Origin: Diadema setosum
Lineage: Eukaryota; Echinodermata; Echinoidea; Diadematoida; Diadematidae
DNA length: 64,000 nucleotides
Assembly (NCBI GenBank): GCA_033980235.1
Contig: CM067059.1
Location: 22,351,994 to 22,415,993, forward strand
Direction: 5' to 3'
The stretch's first letter is position 1, and every line of letters starts with the position of its first letter. The translations under genes were made by a program, and so were the position numbers. Under the pieces are notes generated by a model. That model was given only the letters and a program-made list of their open reading frames with translations. It searched no databases and was not told the DNA's origin. Below, piece by piece: positions 44,453 to 56,406 of this stretch.

Positions 44453-45513
44453 ACAAGAGACCCGCGGGTCTAGCGCTCACCTGAGTATCGCAAGTTCACC
44501 TTTCACGCAGTCACTAATCTAAATTATTCACAGCTCTACTAAAATTTGACAAGGCATTCTCAAGTAGAAGATGAAAATGTACAATAAGGGCCCAAATTTT
44601 TTAAGATTCCTTAATTTGAGGGGATTGGGGCCCCCTGGGGCCCACTGGGTGGGGCATGGCGCCCACTTTGATAAACTGAGATCCTGACCCCCTAGGGATG
44701 CTACCTGCCAAGTATGACGAAAATCCATCATGAGGTTTTCAGGAAGGAGATGAAAATGTACAATTCAGGCCCCCATTTGGACCTTCCCAACCCCCCCCCC
44801 CCCCCCTGCCCCCAAGAGGGGCACCCCTGGATCTGCTATGAACAAACTTGAAACTACAGTCATTAATGTACTCACTCATAGTATTATCTTAGCTCTATCA
44901 CTTCTGATTCTAGAGAAGATTTTTAAAGATTCCTTCATTTTGGGGGGTTTGGGCCCCCCCCCCCCCCCTGGGGGCCCCCTGGGTGGGGCATGGTGCCCAT
45001 TTGAACAAAATGAGATCCTAACCCCCTAGGGATGCTACCTGCCAAGTTTGGTGAAAATGAGTCGTGGGGTTCTCAAGAACAAGATGAAAATGTACAATTT
45101 AGGCCCAATTAGGACCCCTCCCCACCCCCGGGTCGCAAGGGGGGCACCCCTGATTCTGCCATGAACAAACTTGAAACTACAGTCATCAATGTACTAACTC
45201 ATAGTATTAACTTAGCTCTATCACTTCTGGTTCTAGAGAAGAAGATTTTTACAGATTCCTTAATTTTGGGGGGTTTGGGCCCCCCTGGGGGCCCCCTGGG
45301 TGGGGCATGGTGCCCATTTTAACAAATTGAGTTCCTAACCCCCTAGGGATGCTACCTGCCAAGTTTGATGAAAATTGGTCTTGGGGTTTTCAAGAAGAAG
45401 ATGAAAATGTAAAAAGTTTACGCACGACGGACGACGCACGACGGACGACGCACGCCGGACGAAGGGCGATCGCAATAGCTCACTTGAGCCTTTGGCTCAG
45501 GTGAGCTAAAAAC
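44453..45513 (+). mobile_element. Family C element (Helentron-like non-autonomous, inferred)
   Basis: Left: ACAAGA, palindrome GACCCGCGGGTC, then TIR GCTCACCTGAG. The body has three units of about 320 bp, each with CCTAGGGATGCTACCTGCCA (44691, 45025, 45342). Right: a short (GCACGACGGACGA)n tandem (45421-45462), hairpin GCTCACTTGAGCC-TTT-GGCTCAGGTGAGC (each arm 13 nt), then an A run. No coding capacity. Confidence 0.75.
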
Positions 45514-47837
45514 CTAATTTCAGTGCTTTGGTGTTGTATCATGATTTTTCTATGATATTCATTGATAGAGTTCCATGAGATAAGACTGAAATATTTTCTC
45601 TCTTTTAAACCCTCTGTTGCTCATATTTGATTGTTTGTTTCGGCAGTAGAATGGCTGCTTAACTTTAAACTGGCAACATGCTTTAAAAAAATAAAATAAA
45701 AATCTGCTGGTTCAATACATGTAAGAACCTCCATTTACCTTTTTTTTTCCAATACAAGACAGTAAATGCAAAAGAATTCAGACTTATGAATTTAATGACA
45801 TGATGATCATTTCAGCAGCAAAATTATACCAAATATGGTGGGAAACCACTGTCATCCAAAGCATCATACATTGTACATTTACCTCCACATAATACCAATG
45901 ACATCTACAGAATGAGTCCTTTGCCTACTTTTAATTAGTCTACAGATTGTATGTCTATGAAAAGAGAGGACAAGAGAAACCAAAAAAAAAAAAAATCGTT
46001 ATTACAGCTCCTTCAACATACACTCATCAAAATCAGGGAAATTAAAAAAAAAAAGCAATCAAATTAAAGCAGATATCATTGCGTTACAGGTATTTCAATG
46101 GGCAAAGGTAATTCCTCATCACCCAGAGAGATTTTAATTATCTCGTCTCCAGCTACAATGTGTGAAGAGATATAAAAATTTTGCAGGAAGCCTCTGGCGC
46201 AATAAGAGAGACTTAGCAGCTCTGTAAAATGAATCAGCCCCTCCCCCCCCCCCCAAAAAAAAAAAATCAATCAACTCAAACATAACATTGCAGCACAGTG
46301 GCTACTGACTACGTCCATTGGTAGGATACTGTAAAAGTAGAAATTTTTGTACATTTTGAGCAACATAAAGCTAGCCTAAGAATAAAAGTTAGCATATTTT
46401 TTGTTTGTTGAATCATATGACTTTGTATCTTTGATTTCACGGCACATCCATAGTTATGTACAGTTGTTTTGTATATATCGATATGTTCAGTTTATTTAAG
46501 GGGTAAAACTGCTATGTTATTCATAGTTTTCTCCATGTTCACCAGTCCTCTGTAGAGTGAGTGAATTTGCCATCGCAATGCAGACCAGTTACCTTTTACC
46601 ATTGTACAAAGAACATTTGCTGCAATTATTCAAGTTAACACTCTTATGTAATAAGATCCCATCCATGACCCGATCATTCTGTTTATAGGGGTCCTAACTC
46701 ATCCTCCCGAAGAGAAGCAAGATGTGAGTATTGAGTGGCTTCATACCAGCATGTGACTGGTTACAGCATTTCCAGTCACAGAAAAAGGGTGCCAGCATTT
46801 CACAAGCCACCTACAATTACATGCAGTGTATGTGGCAAAAGTACAGTATGCTGTTGCACAATTACCATATACACACACCATCTCATTTGATATTTCTGGG
46901 CAGAGAGCAACATAAAAGCAGCACTTTCATTATGAAACAAAAACAGGGGCAGGTCATTTCAGTGCCTACTCATAAGAATCTGCTAAAATTTACAGAGGTG
47001 ATTAAAGCAACACTGATACATGTACTTTGCCAAGTTGGGTTTCCCATAGATACTGTACATTGTATTCATTCCAAGCCTGTACTTTTAAAACATAAAGTTA
47101 AAGCTAGTCAAATCCTATTATTCTTATCATATTTTGATCATAAAAATGAATACCTGCTTTTAGAAATATCAATCAATGCAAATTACTGATGACACAGGGG
47201 GGGGGGGGGGGGGAAATGTACCGGTATTAACATTTTCACTATTCGAACATTGTATACATGTACATGTAACTTTTTATGACATGTATGAGTCTGCAACTGG
47301 AATTTAAATGAGGGAAGGCAGTCTTCATTTATACACAAGTTTATATTGCACTTTCCAAAGATGCACTTGTTACGAAGCATTCCATTCAATGTGATTTGAA
47401 CAGTATCACAAAATTATAGATAACAATCAATGACTAAATACTAATAACAACAACAACTATTATTATTAGTAGTACATTTAGAAGTAGTAGTAGTAAATCA
47501 TAATCATCATCATCATGAATATTATTATTATTTGTGTTCTCACTGGCTTTCTTAGCACTTTCATTAGAGACTTGACTCTCCTGCCTTCTGGTGGGAGATC
47601 TCCCGCTCGAGTCTGAATTTCTCTAGTTTTAGCTGTGTGTCTCCTGCTTGAGACATATTTCATCCAGCTTAAAAATCTAGCTTTCTCCCACCCAACTTTA
47701 GTTTTGTCGCTGGCGCATACAACAAAATATAGGACTACGGTAGGGAGAGAAAGCATCGTGTACCCTAGAGCATTCCGGATCCAGGATCCAGGCCCTGAAT
47801 GCTAGTAGCAAGTGCATCGCACTCATGACGTGCACAT
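45514..47837. other. Non-coding stretch, no gene recognised
   Basis: AT-rich. Holds C-run/A-run at 46242-46266, a G run at 47197-47213, and (ATT)/(CAT) microsatellite traces near 47455-47530. A 152-codon open frame at 46731-47189 has no recognisable domain and AT-driven composition. Confidence 0.4.
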
Positions 47838-48108
47838 CAGGGGCGGATCCAGGAATTCTGAAAAGGGGGGCCGCCAAAAATATTTCTGGTGCCACTTCCG
47901 GGTATCATTGGCTGACAAGCCAAAAAAAAAAAAAAAAAAGTTCACCACAATTTTCTGCTGCCACTACAATCAGCTGACAAAGATGGTTTCTTCAAAAATT
48001 AAAGGGGGGCGCCCGTGCCTCCTTTCATTTTTTTCTTTTTATTTCTTTGGTTTTAAGAAAAAAATAGGGGGACACTTGCCTGGGGTGCCCCCCTCTGGAT
48101 CCGCTTAA
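47838..48108. mobile_element. hAT-like MITE (CAGGGGCGGATCCAGG family)
   Basis: 271 bp with ends CAGGGGCGGATCCAGG and CTGGATCCGCTTAA, flanked by an 8-bp near-duplication GTGCACAT (47830-47837) and ATGCACAT (48109-48116). Internal GGGGGGC and GCCCCCC stretches. No coding capacity. Confidence 0.75.
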
Positions 48109-48116
48109 ATGCACAT

Positions 48117-49388
48117 GTTCATGAGATCAAAGTCTCCAGTCTGCTTGAGGGTCCAGGCAGAAGAATCTTCCTTTCCAAGAGGATCTTGGGGTTGGCGTCG
48201 TCTCTTGCTTCCTATTTGTTACTCAGCACCACAAGTGCAGTGCTAACCCTATATATTTGCTGTGTTAGGAAGTCCTGTACTTTTGGTAGGACCAGCCCAC
48301 TATCTGAAAACACCAATTAGAGCAGAAGCAGAGCTAAGCTTGACCCTGGGAAATTGGTTGGGCTAAAAGGGGGGGGGGGGGGGGGGTGGGGTGGCTTAGC
48401 CCAGCAAATTACCAGGGTTAAGCAAAATATTTACAAGTGAGGACAGACCTTCATATTCTGTGACCTCAAAATTGGCACGCTGCCATAATTCTTATTCAGT
48501 TACTTTTCGGGACTACACACACATACAAACGCACAGTAAAAACCTCCATAATACAGTCCAGCATAATTTGCATGGTGGTTGAAGTCACATGTATCACACT
48601 ATCTGGCTGGCATACAGAACACTGAAGGACAATACCCTCACATCTCAGATTCAAGCGGCGCCTGACTGCGATCAATGATGATACCATTACCCAGCTATCA
48701 CAGGTGTGATTCACACTGCAGCTGGCATTTTCACGGTGATGAAAACAGAGACCATTATTATAACAACATAAAAAAAGTTCCAGTTCTACTGCTTTTTTCT
48801 TACATGTGAGGTGGGGGAAGGTAATGGTTTTTGTTCATTCTTCCTCTAGAAATTAATGACTTTATAATAATATATCAACAAAAGTGTAAGGGAAGTTTGC
48901 AATAGCCTCTCATTTTTCTCCCATGTGTTCAGAGATGTGGATATACACTGCTTATTCATTATCATATCACATGAAATGTTTGACAAACACTGGTACAAAT
49001 GTATTACCTCATTCAGTGGGACTTCTAAGACAGTATAGCCAGTGGCTACTTTACACTCAAGAGAAGCAGTGAAGAATTAGGGAAGATCCATTTTCAGAAG
49101 GAAGGTCAGTGATTTCCCAACTGGGATATGACAGACAGCACATTTATGGTACCAGAGCCAAACTTGCCATACTATATACACCTTGTAGTTTGTACATAAA
49201 TGGAATTTTGAAATTTGAAGTTTTTCATTAAAACACAATTATGCCCATCTCAAAATTCTAAATGAATCTAACAGATCATTATTCTGAAGTTATTCAACCT
49301 GAAATACAAATCAAATATTGAATTCTCATTATTATTATTACTTTTTTTACACAATGGATGGAAAATTGTAAGATGACATCATCAGCTC
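48117..49388. other. Non-coding stretch, no gene recognised
   Basis: AT-rich sequence with a G run at 48369-48386. No exon-like ORF and no further element that I can see. Confidence 0.4.
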
Positions 49389-49482
49389 AATTTCTGCAGA
49401 ACTGTCCGTGTACAGTTGATGAACATACAAATGATCATTTGTATGTTCATATCAACTGTACACGGACAGTTCTGCAGAAATT
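49389..49482. repeat. 94-bp near-perfect loopless palindrome
   Basis: AATTTCTGCAGAACTGTCCG on the left is the exact complement of CGGACAGTTCTGCAGAAATT on the right. Pairing continues to the TGATCA centre with only a 2-nt insertion on one side. Confidence 0.9.
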
Positions 49483-49555
49483 AGTGAAACGTCACAATTT
49501 CATGACTTGCCTAATTTTTATCAGATTTTGATCAAATGTGACTATGCATCACAAA

Positions 49556-50397
49556 AACTAGAAATGTCGCTACAGCGACTGGTTATACCCCCGCCAAACA
49601 ACATTTCATAAGCTTTGGTCAAAAAACTGAGGAAGTAGTTAAATCCGCAAGATCTTTCCTTGATCTTCTGCCATTAATATGCCGTTACCATGGCAACGTA
49701 CTTTCGGGTACTGTCGAAAAATGTGTCTTGCACATTTACAACCAAAGGCACACATCTGTACCAAGTTTCATGGAAATTGGGCAAAAACTGAGGAAGTAGT
49801 TTGCAACACAAAATTTTCCATCATTTTGGCTCATAATATGTGAGCTGTTACCATGGCAACATACTTTTTGTCACTGTCAAGAAATGTGTCATGCTGACCT
49901 ATATCCTAAGACAAACATTCAATATGAATTCCATGAGAATTGGAAGAACACTGATGAAGCAGTTTTGCCATGAAGCATTTTGCCCTATATTTTACCAATA
50001 ACATGCCGTTACCATGGCAACGCACTTTTTGCCACTGCGGAAATATGTGTCTTGCACACTGACATATTCAGATGAACATCTGTACCTAATTTCATAAAAA
50101 TTGATCAAAAACTGTGGGAGGAGTTCGCGACGCAAGATTTGTACCCATTTTTGCCCATAATATGCCGTTACCATGGCAACGTACTTTTGGGTACTGTCAA
50201 AAAATACGTCTTGCACATCTACAACCCAAGGCACACATCTGTGCCAAGTTTTATGGGAATCGGTTGAAAACTGAGGAAGTAGTTTGCGACGCAAGATTTG
50301 CAACGGACCGACCGCCCGACCGACCGCCCGACCGCCCGACCATCCGCTGATTCCTATATACCCCCTTCAAACTTCGTTTGGCGGGGGTATAAAAAAG
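49556..50397 (+). mobile_element. Family B element (Helentron-like non-autonomous, inferred)
   Basis: Left: AACTAGAAAT, stem-loop GTCGCTACAGCGAC, TIR TTATACCCCCGCC. The body has four units of about 161 bp, each with GTTACCATGGCAAC (49684, 49847, 50008, 50167). Right: a GACCGCCC-type tandem (50304-50341), hairpin TATACCCCC...GGCGGGGGTATA, then an A run. Its left end nearly matches the outer end of family A. No coding capacity. Confidence 0.78.
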
Positions 50398-51025
50398 TCG
50401 CACCCCTTGATTTTAAGTGAGGACTCAAAAAAGGTGAAATGGTTCAACCAAGTCAATCTTGAGTATTTTCATATTTTCTGAAAGCACTATCCTCCTTCTA
50501 CATCATTCTTCAGTTTAGGATCTTAACATGAATGGGAAAGTGTGTTTTTAGCAGTTTTTCTACAACCCTTTTTAGGGGAAGAGTAGAATGATCCGGTATG
50601 TCTTGGAGGCCGCTTTTCATTTCTTGAAATCCTTTGCACACTCTTCACTTTCAAGTCAAATAACTTTTGAAAGGATGACACTACTTCTTTGAAAGTTAGC
50701 ATATTAATGGGCAGAATGTGTTAATATAACATGCTCAATTTCAGCTTAATCTGATAATCCCTTCATTGCTGTCGCTCTGGTGGTTTACATCCAGTGTTTT
50801 GTCCCTTTCATGGTACAGCTAGCCCGGCTTGGTAAAGATTAAGCGCTTGAATAGACCGTGTACTTCAGAGCTCTTTTCTCAGTTCACACTTTTCCAGTGT
50901 GTGCTTTCTTTCTAGCAGTTAGGTAGGTTAGGGGAGTCCATTTGAATTGAGTTATACATCATTTTAAAGCTTAGAGTCTGCTCTTTCAGAATCTGCTGTT
51001 AAGTAAATATCCATGTCTGGCGACA

Positions 51026-52243
51026 TTTTGTTGTTGTCCCCGCCGAACGAGTTCGAGCAGGGGACTATGAAACGGGCTCCGTACGTGTGTGTGTCCGTGT
51101 GTCCGTGTGTGCATCCGTGTGTGATCAAAATCTTCAATTTGCTACTTCTCTGTCATTTATGAGCCAATTTTGATTCTGTTTGCTTTATATGATAGCACTA
51201 TGTGGGAGCTTTGAAACTTCTACACAGAATTTCAGTTGTGACCTTTGACCATGACCTTTGACCTATATTGTACATTTTGCTACAAAATGCTACTCCTTCG
51301 CCATTTCTAACCCGATTTCGATTCCGTTTGCTTTATGTGATGGCACTAGTTGAGGGCTCCAAAACTTCTACACAGAATTTTGACCTTTGACTTCTTTGAC
51401 CTTTGACCTTGATTTTTTGACCTGTATTGTACATTTTGCTACAAAATGCTACTCCTTCGCCATTTCCAACCCGATTTCGATTCCGCTCGCTTTATGTGAT
51501 GGCACTAGGTGAGGGCTTCAAAACTTCTAAACAGAATTTTGACCTTTGACTTCTTTGACCTTCGACCTTGATTTTTGACCTATATTGTACATTGGCTACA
51601 AAATGCTACTCCTTCACCATTCCTAACCCGATTTTGATTCTGTTTGCTTTATGTGATGGCGATACGTAAGGGCTTCAAAACTTCTTCATAGAATTTTGAC
51701 CTTTGACCTTCGACCTTGATTTTTGACCTATATTGTACATTGGCTACAAAATGCTACTCCTTCACCATTCCTAACCCGATTTTGATTCTGTTTGCTTTAT
51801 GTGATGGCGATACGTAAGGGCTTCAAAACTTCTTCATAGAATTTTGACCTTTGACCTTTGACCTTGATTTTTGACCTGTATTGTACATTTTGCTACAAAA
51901 TGCTACTCCTTCGCCATTTCTAACCCGATTTCGATTCCGTTTGCTTTATGTGATGGCACTAGGTGAGGGCTTTAAAACCTCTACACAGAATTTTGACCTT
52001 TGACTTCTTTGACCTTTGACCTTGATTTTTTACCTATATTGTACAATGGCTACAAAATGCTACTCCTTTGCCATTTCTAACCCGATTTCGATTCCGTTTG
52101 CTTTATGTGATGGCAGCAGGTGAGGGCTTCAAAACTTCTACACAGAATTTTGACCTTTGACCTTGATTTTAGACCTGTATTGTACATTTTGCTACAAAAT
52201 GCTACTTCCGGCGGGGACATATATTACGCACCGCGTAAATTCT
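51026..52243 (-). mobile_element. Family D element (Helentron-like non-autonomous, inferred)
   Basis: Left end: hairpin GTCCCCGCCGAACGAGTTCG then AGCAGGGGAC, a GTGTGTCC-type tandem (51083-51125), then six units of 142-159 bp with GCTACAAAATGCTACTCCTT and several TGACCTTTGACC sites. Right: TTCCGGCGGGGACAT, then stem-loop TTACGCACCGCGTAA. Same plan as families A-C in reverse orientation. No coding capacity. Confidence 0.75.
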
Positions 52244-53166
52244 ACTTTTCCTTGTTGGTTTTGTGGTGCAGGGTCACAAATGTTCACTGTTATACAGTTC
52301 TGTACTTGTGAGATTTACAAACACTCTTCTTTCTCAGACTATATTATCACTGGACTAGAATTCCTCTTTAAAGGTAGGGGATACCTTTTACAGACCTCCC
52401 AAAATGCAGCAAAACATTAAATATGAACCTCAGGGGACTTGTTAAGGCCACTGCTACGAAATTTGGAAGTCAACAGTTATCTACAATTTGAATAATGCAC
52501 AAAACTCAACTACCCAGTAATTCTGTGTGTCAGCCACACTTAAGACTTTTTGTTGCAGTCTTCTGTATCTTTTATCTATAAACACAAATCTAAAAGTATA
52601 AGAGCTGATGTAATAACATATAGAGTGTGTGGCAAAGAATGTATATAGAAATGTTGGTAAGTTTTGATGAACTTTATTCACAAAATATACATGATGGACA
52701 CACATGCAGTGCATGGGTCTGCAACGGTAGCCTAGTAATGTACTGGAATTTACGGTGAGCACCGAAAAAAATTCAATTCAAAATCTAACGGTCAATAAAA
52801 ATGAACTAAATGTTACCTTCCACTTTCAATACTTTATGGGAGTTTCTAAAATGATGCTCTCTTCAACATACCACTGTATTTATACAACTCTTCACTTGAG
52901 CATGCAAATGGGATTCCCTACCTTTAAGACAGATAAAGGATGACAAGCATTCTACAAGCATGTACATACGCACACACACACACACACACACACAAAGCTG
53001 CATATAGGAGAGGTAAACTATGGTAAATTTCCAAATCTACAATACTTTCTATCCATGTATTTGTATGATGTAACATTATTGAATTTACTTCAATAACAAC
53101 CCCACTAAATTTTAACCTTGACCTTCACCTTTCACCTCTGTCATTTCAGCTAATTACATTGTATTT
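52244..53166. other. Non-coding stretch, no gene recognised
   Basis: AT-rich sequence with a (CA)n run at 52972-52993. No exon-like ORF. Confidence 0.4.
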
Positions 53167-53413
53167 CGTCGCTGGGGTGACAAGACCTTGTATCTGCAAT
53201 TTTGGTGAAAATGACTTTTTTTGATTAATGGTCAAATAATGGGTTAAGTGATGTCCTGTCCAAATCCCAACTGTCTTACTCCAGAAATGAAGCCACCACG
53301 GAATGTCAAAGAAAAGGCTTTCCCATTCGCTACAGTGCTTTGGCCGCCATGTTTTTTGGCTCTCCTGAACATTTGACATTTTGTAGATGAGAGATCTTGT
53401 CACCCCAGCGACG
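53167..53413. mobile_element. MITE with CGTCGCTGGGGTGACAAGA ends
   Basis: 247 bp with 19-bp inverted ends CGTCGCTGGGGTGACAAGA, flanked by ATTT on both sides (53163-53166, 53414-53417). Family not identified. No coding capacity. Confidence 0.7.
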
Positions 53414-54608
53414 ATTTATTTCCTTGTATCCTACTACCAGATAATAGGCCTACTTCCACTGGACATTCTTAACCAATTACAGCAGCAATTTAAGTTCAGA
53501 AACCTTTGACCTTGACCTTTAACCTATGGCAACTAGCATGTGCATGCTTGATTGTCAATTTATTCTAACTTTGTCCATCAACTTGAATCACAACTTGTTT
53601 CAAATCAGCACATCTAGAGTCTACAGCACGACAGGTACAGGTCGACAGGTACCTAATATGCAGCATTGTACATATCACAAACAAATTAGGGGCCTATGTA
53701 TTTTTTTTTCTTTCCAAAATGACAATATGGAGGTCAGAAACTGACAGATTATAGCCTAGGTTCCTAGATGGACAGACAATCCAAAGACATTACCAGTATT
53801 CTCCATCCATATATCTCTCTCTATAAATCTTCAGGACTGAAAAGGAAAGCAGTGAAACCAGCAGAAGTTCAGTGAGTTCATGTCATTTTATAACCTACCA
53901 CCTGACCTGGGTCTGCTGAATAAATTTTGATTTGATTTGGGAACTGCTGCCACGGGAACTCGCAAGCTGTAGACTGTAGACTAAGTAGTATCACCACACT
54001 GCTGTAGAACATTTGCCAAAAACAACTGAAAAAGAGAATAGTAACGCAGATAAGGGAAATTCTGGGCTTTTCAGAGTGCGGCCCAGCGCCCCTGCATGAC
54101 TCTGATCCAGAGCTCCTGGCTGGCCTGGGATCGCAAACATGGGATGCATGGGATCATGGATAGGTCCATGATGGGATGGAAGGGCTAGGGAGCTTCCGAA
54201 TGAAACGACATACCACCGCTGCCGCGCCCGCCGCTGCGCTGGACAAGGGTAAAGCCCCCGTCACACTACAGCGTATAAATCAGCGAATGCCTAGCGGATG
54301 GGCAAAATTTGGCAAAGTCCAGATACGCTCGAATCCGCTCGAATCCGCAAGCAAAACGTCGTTTTCGAACGTTCGCCTAACGAATGATGAGCATATGCTA
54401 ACCGTGTTACGAGCGGATCAAGTAGCGAATGAAAGCGAATGCGTACAGTCCGTCCAGCGGATGCTGAGCGGACAAAGCGAATGAGGAGCGAATGCCCAAC
54501 ATATGCAGAGCGAAACTGCGGCAGTCACGTGACGGATCTCGACTGACGCACATTTTCCCAAATCATTTTGAGTAGTGACAGTGTCGAGTAACGTTGTAAT
54601 TGTGAGAA

Positions 54609-54770
54609 TGGCCCCCAAAAGAAGGAAGGAGAAGTCACCACCAAGTGCTGCTGATGTCATTACCCTCGACAGTCCTCAAGATTCCTGTGTTCCTTCTGAT
54701 GATCACGTTGACGATGATGTGGGGAGTCCAACATCCTCCATTACGTCTGGTGCCTCCAACTGTTCCTAGC
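54609..54770 (+). pseudogene. Open fragment in the Harbinger element, possible second-ORF remnant
   Basis: Starts MAPKRRKEKSPPSAADVI and continues with an acidic Asp/Ser stretch to a stop near 54769. A basic start followed by an acidic region could be the end of the Myb-like accessory protein that Harbingers encode, but no domain is visible. Runs toward the transposase remnant. Confidence 0.3.
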
Positions 54771-54821
54771 CTGGACCTTCAGCGAAAAAAAAAAAAAAAG
54801 CCAGAGGCAAACGCCGGGACT

Positions 54822-55010
54822 TTAATATCCCGGAAGTTCGATGAGAAGCTGATTATACAACCCGAACTGCCCTCGTCTTCGGATCCAGGCCCTTGTCCAC
54901 ATCGTTCTTCGATGTTTTCCTCTCCTCCGTTTTCTCTTGTCTTGGATGTATTTGGCGATTGCCAGCTGGTTTATGTCATACTCATGTTGATGAAAAGATG
55001 AACAGCTAGA
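54822..55010 (-). pseudogene. Harbinger transposase N-terminal remnant
   Basis: The minus-strand frame includes a Ser-rich N-terminal stretch, a KRKRRRGKHRR basic cluster and MWTRAWIRRRGQFGLYNQLL, which resembles the N-terminal region of HARBI1-like nucleases (R-x-W-V-R-P-W-x-x-R-R-x-x-x-G). It stops after ELPGY. The DDE catalytic part is missing, so it cannot be an active transposase. Confidence 0.6.
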
Positions 55011-55400
55011 AGATATTGCATCTGAAATCTCTGAGCGTCCTCCATTTCTGATGACCAACTGATAAATGCTACCTGTGCTGTCCAGATTTGCTGTGCGAAT
55101 TTGGACGAACGGCGAACGAATGAGAAGCGAACGCAGAGCGACCACAACTTTCGATCAGCGGGTGCTAAGCGACCACAAAGCGTATTGTCATTCCGTTCGT
55201 CATCCGCTCAAGATTTTGGACATGTCCAAAATCAAAATTTGTCTCCGGCGGATCTCTGCGAATCTCTGCGAACAGCTAGCGGATACAGCGAACGCCAAGC
55301 GGGTCACGAACGATGAGCAACGGATGTGAGCGTATCTCCAAATTTTCGGATCCGCTGGGCATTCGTTGGCTAGATACGCTCTAGTGTGACGTGGGCTTAA

Positions 55401-55847
55401 GAGCGCATGATGCACATGCTGGTGACTGAACTAGATTCTAGTCACAGTGGAAACAGCATGTCAACAACATTGCATAAATTCGACAAATACAATGGTTTTC
55501 TAAAAGCACTTCCACTAATATTCACTCACCGTTGTTGGAACGTTATGAAATCCTAGCTCATGAATACTATGTTTATGGACGGCTCCTTGGACCTTCGCGG
55601 TTTGCTCACCCCCTTAGCACGCAATCAGAAAGATCTTTCGCAACACTCTTCTGCCCTGGCCCGCTTGATCCGCGCTAGTGTTTACGATATGTATAGCTTT
55701 GCTAGAGGCAGATGTACTAACTGGTTATGGGCGCAGTAGGGGCTAGGATACGGCACTCTCTGGTGTGCCGCAGCATGCACTCCGTGACTGGCGCCGCATG
55801 CATTGAACACGTGTGCAGTTCGAAATCAGTCGTGGGTACCCGGGTGG
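55401..55847 (-). other. Unique segment, candidate (weak) for a PC non-coding first exon
   Basis: Higher CpG content than neighbours and donor-like sites on the minus strand: AACG/GTGAGTGAA at about 55525 and AGGGG/GTGAGC at about 55605. PC needs an upstream exon somewhere to the right of 39003. Nothing else ties this segment to PC. Confidence 0.15.
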
Positions 55848-56047
55848 CGATTTTTTTTTCCGTAACCCTAACGCGTCGAAATTGCCAATTGTGGCACTTG
55901 AGCAAAGGCTATCAAAGTACTAGTTGGTTGCGATACTTGTGTTGCTTTCTTGTATACAGTACCATGGTCGTCTGCTAACCACAGAATCAGATTAGAATGT
56001 GAGAATGGCACGCAGCCTTGTGAACTGTCATAACAACGGCTTTGTGC

Positions 56048-56079
<32 letters not shown>

Positions 56080-56095
56080 TGTGTGTGTGTGCGTG
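55848..56095 (+). repeat. Dispersed repeat, left arm of a long-range inverted pair
   Basis: Starts TGGCGATTTTTTTTTCCGTA, includes ACCCTAACGCGTCGAAATTG and ends in a (GT)n run at 56043-56095. About 220 bp match 63725-63972 in inverted orientation. Confidence 0.75.
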
Positions 56096-56406
56096 TTTCC
56101 ACTTCGCCATCGGCATCGCGTTCTGCTTTGCGTCTGCTTACACTACTGGTATTCCTGTGGTTTTGTTCGCCGTCTGCTGACACTTTTCCTTTTGCCTCAT
56201 CTCGCAAGCCTTGCGTTGTTAATGATAATAAAAATATCACTTATAAAGCGCTTATTACAATGTTTCTAAGCGCTGAGCGTCTCGATGAAAACATTAGAAA
56301 AGAGAAATTCAGTCATGGAGTACAAGATGCAAACTCGAAGTTTTCATCAATATCTTGCAAAAGTAAATTGGAAATCTAAGCTTGGAATGAATTATGATAT
56401 TAGTAT

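Larger units (their letters stand above)
54253..55397. mobile_element. PIF/Harbinger element, non-autonomous remnant
   Basis: 1145 bp with inverted ends AGCCCCCGTCACACTACAGC and AGCCCACGTCACACTAGAGC; similarity extends about 90 bp inward, rich in GCGGAT and GCGAAT motifs. It is flanked by exact 3-bp TAA duplications (54250-54252, 55398-55400), the hallmark of PIF/Harbinger. Inside are a transposase fragment on the minus strand and an ORF fragment on the plus strand. Confidence 0.85.

Noticed and set aside
46731..47189. 152-codon plus-strand ORF
   Set aside because: No recognisable domain, AT-rich codons and no splice or promoter context.
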